Shown here: piece by piece, positions 28,313-37,898 of the stretch
Position numbering within the stretch: position 1 is the stretch's first letter
How the letters are laid out: every line of letters begins with the position of its first letter
Position numbers and translations under genes: made by a program
Notes under the pieces: generated by a model
Told to the model about the DNA's origin: nothing
What the model saw: the letters and a program-made list of their open reading frames with translations, nothing else
The model's database searches: none
Assembly: GCA_011523685.1 (NCBI GenBank)
Contig: WTGG01000004.1
Coordinates: 1-64,000 of the forward strand
Source: Coxiellaceae bacterium
GTDB lineage: Bacteria > Pseudomonadota > Gammaproteobacteria > Coxiellales > Coxiellaceae
Direction of reading: 5' to 3'
Length of the DNA stretch: 64,000 nt

Positions 28313-28329
28313 GCGGCTCATGTAGCCGC
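28313..28329. terminator. Convergent hairpin between ybiT-like gene and rmuC
   Basis: GCGGCT and AGCCGC form a perfect six-base stem with a five-base loop in the 33-base gap between two convergent stops. The flanking sequence is AT-rich rather than a clean T tract. Confidence 0.5.
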
Positions 28330-28337
28330 TATAATTA

Positions 28338-29582
28338 TTATGTCAGTGATGCAGTTTCATCCGGCTCGGAGCTTAGCTCCACTTGTTCAATTTTATTGAA
28401 GCGAGAGCTGATTTTTTTCGAAGATACATGCACTTGTTCAACATCTTGTTGGGCTTGGTTGATATGTTTTGCCAGATTGTCCATACGTGTTTGAAAGCGA
28501 CTAAAGTCTGTTCCTAGGGCATTGAGGTGTTGTTGAATAATATGAACTTGCTTTCGTGTGGCTGCATCTTTCAGGACCGCTCGCGCAGTGGTGAGTACGG
28601 CCATCATCGTCGTGGGTGAGACAAGCCAAACACGAGACTTTTGTGCGAGCTCGATGAGTTCTGGATAGTGGGCGTGTATCTCTGCAAAAACCGATTCTGC
28701 AGGGATAAACATCATCGCGCCATCGGAAGTTTCGTTGGCAATAATATATTTAGAAGCAATATCTTGTATGTGTTTCTTGATGTCATTTCTAAATTGCTGT
28801 TCGAGTGCATGATGCTGTTGAGCGGGAAGGTCACTAGCTTGTAACTGCTTGAAACTTTCGAGTGGGAATTTGGCATCGATTGCGATATTACCCGTAGGGT
28901 CTGGAAGAAATAATAGGCAATCGGCACGTTTGCCGTTAGAGAGTGTGTGCTGTAAGGAGAAATGGCCATCCGGTATGACATTGCGAATTAAACTATTGAG
29001 TTGGATTTCGCCAAAAGCACCGCGAGAGCGTTTGTCATTGAGGATATCTTGGAGTCCTACCACATTAGAGGAGAGTTCGGTGATTTTTTGTTGAGCTTGA
29101 TCAATGATGGTCAAGCGCTTCATGACGTCAGTGAAAGTGGCCGTGGTTTTTTCAAATCCTTTCTGCAGTTGTTTATCAACTTCGCCACTAATCTGCTTTA
29201 AACGGTCTTGTGTCTCACGTGTGAGTTGATTGATTTGTTGAGATAGCAGTTCTCCATGTTGTTTGAGAGCGCGATGGATGTGTTGCTGTGCATCATTAAG
29301 CCCTTCGCGAAGACTGTCTTGTATGACTTTGAGGCTGTTGATTTGATGCTTATCGAAGCGCTCGCGTTGATGTTTGATATCTTGAGTTTGCTGCTGCAAT
29401 AAAGACTGTAGTTCTTGACGTTGAGTGTGTAATTGTTGAGTTCGCTCAAGCAAGATAGTGAGTTGTTTGTCGATGAAAAGTCTTTCGCTCTCGCTGTGTT
29501 TTTTTTTCGAGAGAAGGGTGTATGTAGCAATTGCTATTATGGCGAAGGTGATGATTTGCAAAATGAGTGAGAATATTGCCAT
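28338..29582 (-). CDS. rmuC: DNA recombination protein RmuC
   Basis: RmuC limits inversions at short repeats and carries a predicted endonuclease-like core. The 414-residue product has an N-terminal membrane anchor (residues 2-25), a long coiled coil (about 30-175), and the conserved core with RGAFGEIQLNSLI near 190, DAKFPLESF near 235 and WLVSPTTMMAVLTTARAV near 318. The DAKFPL motif is the characteristic nuclease-like block. A second coiled coil follows toward the C-terminus. Divergent from dapA across a 436-base spacer. Confidence 0.94.
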   Translation of the reverse strand: MAIFSLILQIITFAIIAIATYTLLSKKKHSESERLFIDKQLTILLERTQQLHTQRQELQSLLQQQTQDIKHQRERFDKHQINSLKVIQDSLREGLNDAQQHIHRALKQHGELLSQQINQLTRETQDRLKQISGEVDKQLQKGFEKTTATFTDVMKRLTIIDQAQQKITELSSNVVGLQDILNDKRSRGAFGEIQLNSLIRNVIPDGHFSLQHTLSNGKRADCLLFLPDPTGNIAIDAKFPLESFKQLQASDLPAQQHHALEQQFRNDIKKHIQDIASKYIIANETSDGAMMFIPAESVFAEIHAHYPELIELAQKSRVWLVSPTTMMAVLTTARAVLKDAATRKQVHIIQQHLNALGTDFSRFQTRMDNLAKHINQAQQDVEQVHVSSKKISSRFNKIEQVELSSEPDETASLT

Positions 29583-29864
29583 GAGGGGTTATGCCTATTT
29601 AATCCAAAGAGATCGCTATTATGTATGATTTTATAACGTTATCAAAGGGCTTTAATTGTAGTAGATTGCTTGATGGAATTATTCTTTGATCAGTTTGGGT
29701 GGGTGATTCTATCGCATATTTGAGTGTGTGAATGATTAAAACCGACCCAATGAGATGCTGTTGATGGTGTTTGAGGTATGCTAATTAATTTTGATTTTAA
29801 TTGACTGACATGCATTGGGTTATCAAATGCTTTAAGTTGGTTTTGCAAGGCGATTGTTTTGTTA

Positions 29865-29892
29865 TTGTTCAGGCTGATAGTGTTGGTATAAT
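29865..29892 (+). promoter_or_regulatory. Candidate sigma-70 promoter for dapA (distal)
   Basis: TTGTTC, a 16-base spacer and a consensus -10 TATAAT, 126 bases before the dapA start codon. Confidence 0.5.
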
Positions 29893-29938
29893 TTGCACAG
29901 TGACGTTGGTAATGTAAGGCTTTAATAGCATGTTTTCA

Positions 29939-29967
29939 TTGCACACAGAAGGTTGATCGCATAAAAT
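29939..29967 (+). promoter_or_regulatory. Candidate sigma-70 promoter for dapA (proximal)
   Basis: TTGCAC, a 17-base spacer and TAAAAT, about 50 bases before the dapA start codon. The -35 is imperfect. Confidence 0.4.
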
Positions 29968-30018
29968 TATGGCCTTCTCGTTCTGGCATAATTGTATTAC
30001 TGAAAAGGGTTAGGTGTC

Positions 30019-30903
30019 ATGATATTTAAAGGGAGTAGTGTTGCCTTAGTAACACCTATGCAAAAGGATGGCTCGATTGATTATGAGGCTTTGTCTAGTC
30101 TAGTGGAATGGCATATTGATGCTGGCACTGAGTCTTTAGTAGTTTTAGGGACAACGGGCGAATCGTCTTCACTGACATTGACCGAACGAGAGCATGTTAT
30201 TACTGCTGTTGTGTCACAGGTCAATGGGCGAGTTCCTGTCATTGTAGGAACAGGTGCTGCTTCTACTTCCGTAGCACTTGAATATACTCAGCAGGCACAA
30301 TCACTAGGTGCTGATGGAGCCTTGCTGGTAACGCCGTATTATGTAAAGCCCACTCAGCAGGGGTTGTTTGAGCATTTCTCCTTTATTGCTCAGCACTGTT
30401 CAATTCCTCAAGTTCTCTATAATGTTCCTTCGCGCAGTGGTTGTGATTTGCAACCTGAAACAGTTGCCAGGCTTGCTTTAGAGCCAACAGTCGTTGCTTT
30501 AAAAGAAGCGACAGGCGATCTTCATCGACTTAAAGCATTGCTAGATCTTCAGTGTGGCCTCACTTTATTAAGTGGAGATGATTCTTCATCAGCTGATTTT
30601 ATGTTGCAAGGAGGGCATGGTGTAATATCGGTTACTGCCAATATTGCTCCTGAGCAAGTTAAGGCTGTTTGTGCTGCGGCATTATCAGGTGATGAGGCGT
30701 TGACTCAACAGCTTAACGAGCCACTTCGTGACTTACATTTATCGTTATTTTTAGAGTCAAACCCAATACCTGTTAAGTGGCTGTTAGAAGATATGGGTCG
30801 TATCCAAGGCACTTTACGATTACCTTTAACCCCGCTCGGCCACATACACCATGAGATATTGAGAGTGTCCGCTAAATCTGCTGGTGTTAATTTTAATGAT
30901 TAA
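30019..30903 (+). CDS. dapA: 4-hydroxy-tetrahydrodipicolinate synthase
   Basis: DapA condenses pyruvate with aspartate semialdehyde in lysine and diaminopimelate synthesis. The 294-residue barrel has GTTGESSSLT near residue 43, the YNVPSRSGCDL block near 133 (Tyr and Arg of the active site) and the Schiff-base lysine in VALKEATGD near 161. It is followed by bamC and purC, the same order as in E. coli. Confidence 0.97.
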   Translation: MIFKGSSVALVTPMQKDGSIDYEALSSLVEWHIDAGTESLVVLGTTGESSSLTLTEREHVITAVVSQVNGRVPVIVGTGAASTSVALEYTQQAQSLGADGALLVTPYYVKPTQQGLFEHFSFIAQHCSIPQVLYNVPSRSGCDLQPETVARLALEPTVVALKEATGDLHRLKALLDLQCGLTLLSGDDSSSADFMLQGGHGVISVTANIAPEQVKAVCAAALSGDEALTQQLNEPLRDLHLSLFLESNPIPVKWLLEDMGRIQGTLRLPLTPLGHIHHEILRVSAKSAGVNFND

Positions 30904-30919
30904 AAAAAGAGAGAAATGT

Positions 30920-31504
30920 ATGTTGTATCGTCGATTAAGTCTGTTAGTTTTCATAACGCTCGGCATTTCGTCATGTTCGAAGTCTGATCAGTCTGTAGAG
31001 GATTACTATTTAAAAGCTAATAATGCCTCCTCCAATATCGTTGTACCTTCGGGAGCGAGTGCTCCAAAAGCATCCCCTTATTATAAAATTCCATCGGTTC
31101 ATCCACAGGGTGAAACCCCGCCGTCCATTCAGCCGCCAGTATTGTCTGAGTCACCAAAAGCATCATCTTTTGGTAACGTAGCTTCCACTGATGTATCGAC
31201 CAACTCTCAGAAGCGGGCAGTATTAATTTTACCCGAGCATAATGCATGGCAAGTTCTGGGGCGCGCTCTTAATGATGACGCTAGACTGAAAGTAGTTGAT
31301 CAAGATCAATCTAAAAGAATCTATTATGTATTAGACACTAAAAAGACGTCAGGAAAAATAAAGAAAAAAACACCCGTCTATCTTGTTGGCCTGAAGCCTG
31401 TTAAAGCAGGGTATTTGGTTGTTATTAAAGATGCTGAAGGCTATCAGGTATCAATTGAGATACATAACACATTAATTAAAAGTATTAAAGGATATATATT
31501 ATGA
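30920..31504 (+). CDS. bamC: BamC-like outer-membrane lipoprotein, short form
   Basis: BamC is a lipoprotein accessory of the beta-barrel assembly machine. The start at 30920 gives 194 residues; the longer frame from 30884 overlaps dapA and is not used. The signal peptide ends in a lipobox, GISSC, and the mature protein has a Pro/Ser-rich unstructured region and then one helix-grip-like domain (about 100-194, starting with AVLILPEHNAWQVLGRAL). E. coli BamC (344 aa) has two such domains, so this form appears to lack the second. The assignment rests mainly on position between dapA and purC. Its stop overlaps the purC start (ATGA). Confidence 0.78.
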   Translation: MLYRRLSLLVFITLGISSCSKSDQSVEDYYLKANNASSNIVVPSGASAPKASPYYKIPSVHPQGETPPSIQPPVLSESPKASSFGNVASTDVSTNSQKRAVLILPEHNAWQVLGRALNDDARLKVVDQDQSKRIYYVLDTKKTSGKIKKKTPVYLVGLKPVKAGYLVVIKDAEGYQVSIEIHNTLIKSIKGYIL

Positions 31505-32235
31505 GTGCTCAATATGCTAAAGGAGAGGCTTTATATACGGGAAAGGCTAAGTCACTTTATGAGACTGACAATCCTGACCAATTAATTGCAGTATTTCGTG
31601 ATGATACCACAGCTTTTGATGGAGAAAAGAAAGCTTCCTTGCAAGCTAAAGGGGCTGTTAATAACTGTATCAGCACCTTTATCATGGAGCATCTTGCTAA
31701 GTCTGGAATTCCAACACATTTTATTCGTAAGCTGACGGATACTGAAACTTTGGTCAAGCGATTAGATATGATCCCATTAGAAAGTGTTATGCGAAATATT
31801 GCTACGGGAAGTTTGTGTCGTCGTCTTGGTGTAACGTCTGGGCTTGCATTGTCGCCACCACTCTATGAGCTCTTTCTAAAAAATGATGATTTACATGACC
31901 CTTTAATTAACGATAATCACGCTGTTGCATTTGGTTGGGCAACTGAAGATCAATTAAAGCAAATGCATAAACTGACCAGTACTATTAATACTATCTTAGT
32001 GGACTTATTTGCTAAGGCTGATTTGATTTTAGTGGATGCGAAATATGAGTTTGGCATTTATCATGGTCAGGTTGTTTTGGGTGATGAGGTCAGCCCTGAT
32101 TCTTGTCGAATTTGGGATCGATCTACTGGAGAGTCTCTAGATAAAGACCGCTTTCGCCAATCTTTGGGTAGGGTTGTTGAGTCATACCATGTGATCGCTG
32201 AGCGTTTAGGCGTATCCTTACCGTCAACGGTATAG
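31501..32235 (+). CDS. purC: Phosphoribosylaminoimidazole-succinocarboxamide synthase
   Basis: PurC (SAICAR synthetase) ligates aspartate to CAIR in purine synthesis. The 244-residue protein has the ATP-binding start YTGKAKSLYE near residue 11, FRDDTTAFDGEKK near 32, the MRNIATGSLCRRLG block near 97, and DAKYEFG and DEVSPDSCRIW near 178 and 198. Translationally coupled to the BamC-like gene by a 4-bp overlap. Confidence 0.97.
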   Translation: MSAQYAKGEALYTGKAKSLYETDNPDQLIAVFRDDTTAFDGEKKASLQAKGAVNNCISTFIMEHLAKSGIPTHFIRKLTDTETLVKRLDMIPLESVMRNIATGSLCRRLGVTSGLALSPPLYELFLKNDDLHDPLINDNHAVAFGWATEDQLKQMHKLTSTINTILVDLFAKADLILVDAKYEFGIYHGQVVLGDEVSPDSCRIWDRSTGESLDKDRFRQSLGRVVESYHVIAERLGVSLPSTV

Positions 32236-32254
32236 TTTTTTATGATTGCCTTCG

Positions 32255-33181
32255 TTATGCTACATTGAGCTTTAGTTTATCGGCGCTCCTGCTTTTATCT
32301 TGATTGCTATGATCGTGTTCAATAGTCTCTATGAGTGCGCGCTCAATTTCAATGTCATTTCGAGCTCTTTTTCGTGTCGTTGCGTAATGATATAGGTGTG
32401 TTAATAAAATGCTCGTTGTGATTGTACTGCTTATTTGAACCATTATAGCGCTCAGTATAGAAAGTGTTATACAGATCGTTAAGCTTGTATGTCCGTGAAG
32501 ACCTAGTAAAAAGTAGGCAGCAATCGGGGTGATGGTTATGCCAAATAAGATGGCTCCTAGTGCGAAAAAGCCTAGATTTAATTTTCTATTGTTTCCCCAT
32601 GTATTTTGAATGCTCTTTCCCATTTTTCGGTACGCTTCCCTTGCGCTAATTTTTTCTGTTAATAAGCATGGAAGTATAAGTATCGATGTCGCTAGTTTAT
32701 CAGATCCGCTTATAAAGCGATTTAAGTATTGCCATTTATTTAGAAGAGGTCTTAATAGGCGAGATAGGTTGCTAAAAAATGTTAAGAATAGTACCCACAT
32801 GGTAATACTTTTCCAATTGGATGTTGATTTATATAATGCAGTGAGTATTTTTAATGGTTTTTTTTGTTGAATTATTATTGGTTTCACCTGGAGAATTGTT
32901 GTTGAGATTGAAAATGCTTGGATTAAATGTTTCAAACAATGATAGCTGATTAGGAATGCAATGATTTTTATGGTAGTAGGCAGTGATAGTGATATACCGA
33001 GGTTGCTGCTTTGTTCGTAGTGATGAATAAACGGGTGGGCAACCAGTAATAGTAGTCCCCAGCTAATTAATACCCCAATCATGGGGCATATAACAATACT
33101 TGGGTTGTGGCGGATTAATTTTCCTTGATGCCTTAGTATTTGTATACATAATGATGTTTTGCGTTTTTGTTGAGTGCTCAT
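32255..33181 (-). CDS. Hypothetical multi-pass membrane protein
   Basis: This 308-residue integral membrane protein has about five hydrophobic segments (near 32-52, 67-88, 120-142, 195-220 and 228-258) and charged termini. A cytoplasmic-looking block between segments, EKISAREAYRKMGKSIQNTWG near residue 172, is reminiscent of bacterial DUF-type membrane proteins, but I do not recognise the family with confidence. Convergent with purC; divergent from queA. Confidence 0.7.
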   Translation of the reverse strand: MSTQQKRKTSLCIQILRHQGKLIRHNPSIVICPMIGVLISWGLLLLVAHPFIHHYEQSSNLGISLSLPTTIKIIAFLISYHCLKHLIQAFSISTTILQVKPIIIQQKKPLKILTALYKSTSNWKSITMWVLFLTFFSNLSRLLRPLLNKWQYLNRFISGSDKLATSILILPCLLTEKISAREAYRKMGKSIQNTWGNNRKLNLGFFALGAILFGITITPIAAYFLLGLHGHTSLTICITLSILSAIMVQISSTITTSILLTHLYHYATTRKRARNDIEIERALIETIEHDHSNQDKSRSADKLKLNVA

Positions 33182-33325
33182 ATCTGAGTATTTTTTGTTA
33201 GTTGAAAATGTTTCATTATTTTACAACACTTTCCTTAAGGTAATATTAAGTTGAAGTGTAATATTGCTATTGATGAGCGTGTTGTAAGAATTCTAAAAGG
33301 TGATGTTTGTATACTAAATACATAA

Positions 33326-33360
33326 AAATCAATCAGATAGAGTATTTTTTCGATTGATTT
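33326..33360. repeat. Inverted repeat upstream of queA
   Basis: AAATCAATC and GATTGATTT are perfect nine-base inverted arms separated by 17 bases, in the divergent spacer before queA. This could be a hairpin in the leader or an operator; no T tract follows directly, so it is not called a terminator. Confidence 0.45.
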
Positions 33361-33422
33361 ATCTTTTTGTGTGTTTCAGGTAGTATCTCACTTCTTATTC
33401 CTGACCCCATATATGAGGCCTT

Positions 33423-34460
33423 ATGACATACACCACAGCAGATTTTGACTACACCTTGCCAACAGAGCTCATTGCTCAAGAGCCACTTGTTGAGCGATCT
33501 CGTAGTCGAATGATATCAATTGATGCGGCCCGTCAATGCTTTTCTGATACTGATTTCAAAGAAATCGTAAATCTGGTTCAACCAGAGGATTTAATTATTT
33601 TTAATAACACTAGGGTTTTTCCTGCAAGGTTTTCTGGTAGAAAAATAACTGGAGGTAAGATAGAGGGGCTGGTAGAACGTATAGTTGATTCGCAAACGGC
33701 ATGGGTTCATTTAAAGTCTAGTAAGTCACCTAAGGTTGGGGGAGTGTTGAATTTAGATCCCGGTTTATCTGTAGTTGTTGAAGACCGTAATCATGATTTA
33801 TTTTGCTTGAAAATCCAGGGTTGTCAGTCTCCTGGCTGGTTGGCTTGGTTGGAGTTACATGGCGACTTGCCGTTACCCCCATATATCACGCGTCAGCCTA
33901 ATCAAAAAGATTTCAAGCGTTATCAAACTGTCTTTGCCCAACAGGTAGGAGCTGTTGCTGCACCAACTGCTGGGTTGCATTTTGATGATTCTTTATTAGA
34001 TCAGTTGCAAAAAAAATCTATCCCTATGGAGTATATTACTTTGCATGTTGGTGCTGGAACATTTCAGCCTGTACGTGTTGAATCTCTTTCAGAGCATGTT
34101 ATGCATAAAGAATGGATAACAGTTTCTGCTTCAGCATGTGAGGCAATTAGATCTTGTCATAAGCGAGGTGGAAGAGTAATTGCTATTGGTACTACAGTTT
34201 TGCGTGCATTAGAGACGGCAGCACTTTCAGGTCAGCTTGCACCTTTTGAGGGTGATACAAGTTTGTTTATTACTCCAGGTTTTAAGTTTAATGTCGTTGA
34301 TAGCTTGTTAACAAACTTTCATTTGCCACAATCTACATTACTTATGTTAGTGTCTGCTTTTGGTGGCTATGATTTAATGCGTAAGGCTTATAGGCATGCC
34401 GTTGATTGTCAATATCGTTTTTTTAGTTACGGTGATTGTATGTTGGTGCATCGTCATTAG
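33423..34460 (+). CDS. queA: S-adenosylmethionine:tRNA ribosyltransferase-isomerase
   Basis: QueA transfers and isomerises the ribosyl moiety of S-adenosylmethionine onto preQ1-modified tRNA in queuosine synthesis. The 345-residue protein has DYTLPTELIAQEPL near residue 9, IIFNNTRVFPARF near 58, GAVAAPTAGLHFD near 179, HVGAGTFQPVR near 214 and TNFHLPQSTLLMLVSAF near 299, all family blocks. GAGG lies six bases before the ATG. The usual downstream tgt is not present in this window. Confidence 0.96.
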   Translation: MTYTTADFDYTLPTELIAQEPLVERSRSRMISIDAARQCFSDTDFKEIVNLVQPEDLIIFNNTRVFPARFSGRKITGGKIEGLVERIVDSQTAWVHLKSSKSPKVGGVLNLDPGLSVVVEDRNHDLFCLKIQGCQSPGWLAWLELHGDLPLPPYITRQPNQKDFKRYQTVFAQQVGAVAAPTAGLHFDDSLLDQLQKKSIPMEYITLHVGAGTFQPVRVESLSEHVMHKEWITVSASACEAIRSCHKRGGRVIAIGTTVLRALETAALSGQLAPFEGDTSLFITPGFKFNVVDSLLTNFHLPQSTLLMLVSAFGGYDLMRKAYRHAVDCQYRFFSYGDCMLVHRH

Positions 34461-34461
34461 G

Positions 34462-35007
34462 TTAACATGCGACTAAGGCATTTTCCTGTTGTACAGCTAG
34501 GTATGCGAGGCCGTTATTGATATTTTGGCGAAGCTCCTTAGGCATTATCATTGCAGCACTTTCTAGGTTAGTCGGTTTGTGTTCATATAGCATCGATAAA
34601 ACATCTGCTCGGTTATCGCTGATTCCCGTGGGTGTTGGTGTGCATACAATAAGCCCAAGAATGACTGGGTTTGCAATGATCATATCAATCACATGTTGCG
34701 GTAATTGTAGTGGCCTTAGGATTTTTTCAACTTGTTTCCTATTGGTATCAGTATTTTGATTTGTCTGTGTTAGCGAGACTAGAGTTAGTGCTGCTGATAT
34801 GATTAATTCTGGTCGATGAGTGAATGCTTCTTTCAGCAATATTGGATTTAGAATATTAAGGTTATTTTGTTGGTGTAGGGATTCAGGTGTTAACTGAGGT
34901 TGTTTTTTTAAGATGTATTCAACCTCGTTTGGATTGCCTTGCAATATGCTTTTTATTAACTGAGGAAATAGATTTGGTTGGAAAAGGCGATGTTGATTGT
35001 ATTGCAT
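34462..35007 (-). CDS. Hypothetical protein, 181 aa, weakly ankyrin-like
   Basis: I do not recognise this soluble helical protein. The N-terminus has a helix pair, LIKSILQGNPNEVEYILKK, that resembles one ankyrin-type repeat unit (one helix, a turn, a second helix), but no full repeat series follows. Its stop is 2 bp from the convergent queA stop. It may belong to the same orphan class as the genes at 1-520 and 55.6 kb. Confidence 0.6.
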   Translation of the reverse strand: MQYNQHRLFQPNLFPQLIKSILQGNPNEVEYILKKQPQLTPESLHQQNNLNILNPILLKEAFTHRPELIISAALTLVSLTQTNQNTDTNRKQVEKILRPLQLPQHVIDMIIANPVILGLIVCTPTPTGISDNRADVLSMLYEHKPTNLESAAMIMPKELRQNINNGLAYLAVQQENALVAC

Positions 35008-35356
35008 AGTTCATGTCCGTTGTTAACTATGTTTAAATTTTTATTGGATGGGTGGTTTTTTTGTCCCAATCCCTCCTTATAGTGTACCTAATTTACCTTA
35101 AGAAACCATTAGTTTTTTTATCTTAAGTTGATAACTTATTGATCTTGTAGTTAATTCGTTATTTTATCCCTTATTTGAAGTGAAATTTAAGTTGTATTTT
35201 TAATGAATTGAATTAATTATAGTTTAAAAGGCATTTTAAAAAAATATTGAAAATAGTAGGAAAAAAATTGAAAAGTTAACTACAGTAAGAGTAAAGGATT
35301 TGGTTATAATATGAGCAGGGAAGAGGGGTGAACATGACACAATAGGAGGGCTAGCT
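35008..35356. other. 349-base AT-rich spacer before clpA
   Basis: I see no gene. The spacer is strongly AT-rich and holds the divergent promoters of the orphan gene and clpA. A -10-like TATAAT at 35305 is about 50 bases before clpA. A very short open frame, ATG ACA CAA TAG at 35334, has a GAGGGG in front of it and ends where the clpA Shine-Dalgarno begins. Confidence 0.55.
35305..35310 (+). promoter_or_regulatory. Candidate -10 element for clpA
   Basis: A consensus TATAAT; no convincing -35 sits at 16-18 bases, so the assignment is weak. Confidence 0.3.
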
Positions 35357-37648
35357 ATGTTTAGTCGATCACTAGAATACTCACTCAATGAAGCGTTTAC
35401 TCATGCGCGTGAGCAGCGCCACGAATTTATAACTGTAGAGCATCTTTTGTTGTGTTTGCTCGATAACCCTGAAGCCTGTCATGCCTTAATTGCTTGTGGT
35501 GTTAGTATTGAGCGCTTACAAGCTGGTCTTAAAATTTATGTTAATGAAACTACCCCTCGAGTTCCTGCTAATATCGATCGAGATATTCAGCCTACACTAA
35601 GTTTTCAGCGTGTATTGCAGCGAGCTATATATCAAGTTCAGAGTATGGGAACCCCTGAAGTGAATGGAATGAATGTTCTTTCGGCGATATTCGGCGAGCA
35701 AGATAGTCAGGCGGTTTACTTTTTAAATCAAGAGAACGTTACTCGTATTGATATTGTGAATTACATTACTCAGAACGTCTCGCGCTCTCAGGATGATGCT
35801 CAATTTGACCAGCAGCCTCAGTTCCCTCAACAGGAAACTTTCTCCCCATCGCAGCGTGATGCAGAAGGTGAGGAAAACTTGATTGAGATGTATACGGTTA
35901 ATTTAAATGCAAAAGCATTGGCAGGGCAATTAAATCCAGTGATTGGTCGTGAAGGTGAGCTTGAGCGTTGCATTCAGGTTCTTTGCCGGCGTTCAAAAAA
36001 TAACCCAATGTTTGTTGGTGAAGCTGGCGTTGGTAAAACAGCGATTGCTGAAGGTTTAGCTCAGCGCATTGTAGCTAATCAGGTTCCTGATGTGTTGTCA
36101 TTTACAACTATTTATTCAGTTGATCTAGGTATGCTTTTAGCTGGTACAAAGTATCGAGGCGACTTTGAAAAACGCTTTAAATCTGTATTAACAGCACTGA
36201 GTAGCCAGACGGGTGCTATTGTGTTTATTGATGAGATTCATAACCTTATAGGTGCGGGTTCTGCAACCGGTGGGACGATGGATGCGTCTAACCTTATCAA
36301 GCCTATGTTGTCTTCTGGTGATTTACGCTGCATGGGAGCCACTACCTACGATGAGTTTAGAAATTTTATTGCTAAAGATCATGCGTTATTGCGTCGTTTT
36401 CAGAAAATTGATGTAGAGGAGCCTTCGTTTGATGAAACTTTGGAAATATTGGATGGTTTAAAGTCAAGATTTGAAAAGTTCCATAGTATTACCTATAAGA
36501 ATGAGGCTATGTTTCGTGCGGTAGAGTTGGCTTCCCGCTATATGCCGGATCGACGTTTACCAGATAAAGCGATTGATTTGATAGATGAGGCTGGTGCGCA
36601 TCAGCGTTTACGTTCTCGTGAAGATCGAAGTGCAGTTATCGGCAAGCATGAAATCGAGGAGGTTGTTTCTAAAATTGTGCGAGTTCCATTGGCTTCTATC
36701 ACGAATAGCGATAAGCAGGTATTGCTCTCACTGGAAGATAATCTGAAGAATGAGGTGTATGGGCAAGATCATGCAATTGACCAGCTTGTCACGGCGATTA
36801 CATTGTCTAGATCTGGTATTCAGAATATGGAAAAACCAATTGGTTCTTTCCTCTTAGCGGGACCAACGGGTGTTGGTAAAACAGAAGTTACGAAACAGTT
36901 AGCTGAGTCATTAGGGATAGACTTGGTTCGTTTTGATATGTCTGAATATATGGAGTCTCATACAGTGTCTCGTTTGATAGGTTCGCCGCCTGGTTATGTA
37001 GGCTACGAGCAAGGCGGGTTGCTTACTGAAGCAATTATTAAGCAACCGCATTGTGTGCTTCTGTTAGATGAAATTGAAAAGGCGCATTTTGATCTTTTTA
37101 ATATTTTGTTGCAGATCATGGATTACGGGATGTTGACTGATAATAATGGCCGTAAGGCTGACTTTAGGCATGTTATCATTATTATGACTACTAATGCGGG
37201 TGCGCAAGATTTAGAGCGCATGCCTATTGGTTTCTCTGATTCAGATAGTAATCCTGATAACTCTTCAGCATTAAAAACATTATTCTCTCCTGAGTTTCGT
37301 AATCGTCTTGATGCGGTGGTGACTTTTGGGCATTTGCCACAGTCAGTTATTGGCAAGGTGGTTGATAAGCATCTGCGTGAGCTGCATGACCGCCTTAAAG
37401 ATAAAGGTATTCGCTTTAGGGTAACTGATTCGGCGAAGAGATGGTTGGCTCGTAAAGGATATGACAAGCTTATGGGCGCTAGGCCTATGGAGCGTTTAAT
37501 CACCGAGCGAATTAAGGTTCCTCTTGCTAAAGAATTACTGTTTGGTGATTTGCAAAAAGATGGTTGTGAAGTTGTTGTTCATGTGAGTCAAGATAATATC
37601 AAGATAGATGTGGCATCAGAAGTTTCAGCTATAGAAGAGCAGGCTTGA
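35357..37648 (+). CDS. clpA: ATP-dependent Clp protease ATP-binding subunit ClpA
   Basis: ClpA is the AAA+ unfoldase that feeds substrates to ClpP. The 763-residue protein has the N-domain (residues 1-145), a first AAA+ module with GEAGVGKT near 221 and VFIDEIHNLIG near 291, and a second with GPTGVGKT near 505 and LLLDEIEKAH near 569. The ClpP-docking loop reads IGF near 623. AGGAGG precedes the ATG. clpS, normally directly upstream, is absent here. infA is the convergent neighbour, a conserved clpA-infA adjacency. Confidence 0.96.
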   Translation: MFSRSLEYSLNEAFTHAREQRHEFITVEHLLLCLLDNPEACHALIACGVSIERLQAGLKIYVNETTPRVPANIDRDIQPTLSFQRVLQRAIYQVQSMGTPEVNGMNVLSAIFGEQDSQAVYFLNQENVTRIDIVNYITQNVSRSQDDAQFDQQPQFPQQETFSPSQRDAEGEENLIEMYTVNLNAKALAGQLNPVIGREGELERCIQVLCRRSKNNPMFVGEAGVGKTAIAEGLAQRIVANQVPDVLSFTTIYSVDLGMLLAGTKYRGDFEKRFKSVLTALSSQTGAIVFIDEIHNLIGAGSATGGTMDASNLIKPMLSSGDLRCMGATTYDEFRNFIAKDHALLRRFQKIDVEEPSFDETLEILDGLKSRFEKFHSITYKNEAMFRAVELASRYMPDRRLPDKAIDLIDEAGAHQRLRSREDRSAVIGKHEIEEVVSKIVRVPLASITNSDKQVLLSLEDNLKNEVYGQDHAIDQLVTAITLSRSGIQNMEKPIGSFLLAGPTGVGKTEVTKQLAESLGIDLVRFDMSEYMESHTVSRLIGSPPGYVGYEQGGLLTEAIIKQPHCVLLLDEIEKAHFDLFNILLQIMDYGMLTDNNGRKADFRHVIIIMTTNAGAQDLERMPIGFSDSDSNPDNSSALKTLFSPEFRNRLDAVVTFGHLPQSVIGKVVDKHLRELHDRLKDKGIRFRVTDSAKRWLARKGYDKLMGARPMERLITERIKVPLAKELLFGDLQKDGCEVVVHVSQDNIKIDVASEVSAIEEQA

Positions 37649-37655
37649 TAGTCTG

Positions 37656-37898
37656 CTATTCTGTTGGGGGTGCTTTTCGGCCAGCTTCACGGAAAGTGAT
37701 GCGACCTACGGATAGGTCGTAAGGCGTGAGCTCTACGGTAACTCGGTCACCAGTTAAGATGCGTATATAGTTTTTTCGAATTTTTCCTGAGATGTGAGCT
37801 TTAATCGTGTGTCCATTATCTAATTCAACACGGAATGTAGTATTGGGTAGCACTTCCATGACAGTGCCTTGCATTTCAATTTGATCTTCTTTAGCCAT
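37656..37898 (-). CDS. infA: Translation initiation factor IF-1
   Basis: IF-1 binds the ribosomal A site during initiation. The 80-residue OB-fold protein starts [19 protein letters not shown] and retains [16 protein letters not shown] and [13 protein letters not shown]. It is eight residues longer than the E. coli protein because of a short tail, [10 protein letters not shown]. Its 5' region (37920-37932) shares the 13-base word AGTTAGGTCCGTT with the leuS 5' region. Confidence 0.97.
   Translation of the reverse strand: MAKEDQIEMQGTVMEVLPNTTFRVELDNGHTIKAHISGKIRKNYIRILTGDRVTVELTPYDLSVGRITFREAGRKAPPTE

Larger units (their letters stand above)
29583..30018. other. 436-base divergent spacer between rmuC and dapA
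   Basis: I see no credible gene here on either strand. It is AT-rich, contains at least two plausible sigma-70 promoters toward dapA (listed separately), and presumably holds the rmuC promoter as well. Confidence 0.6.

Noticed and set aside
35334-35345. Four-codon leader ATG ACA CAA TAG before clpA
   Set aside because: It has a Shine-Dalgarno-like GAGGGG and stops at the clpA ribosome-binding site, but such a short frame could arise by chance; there is no attenuation structure.
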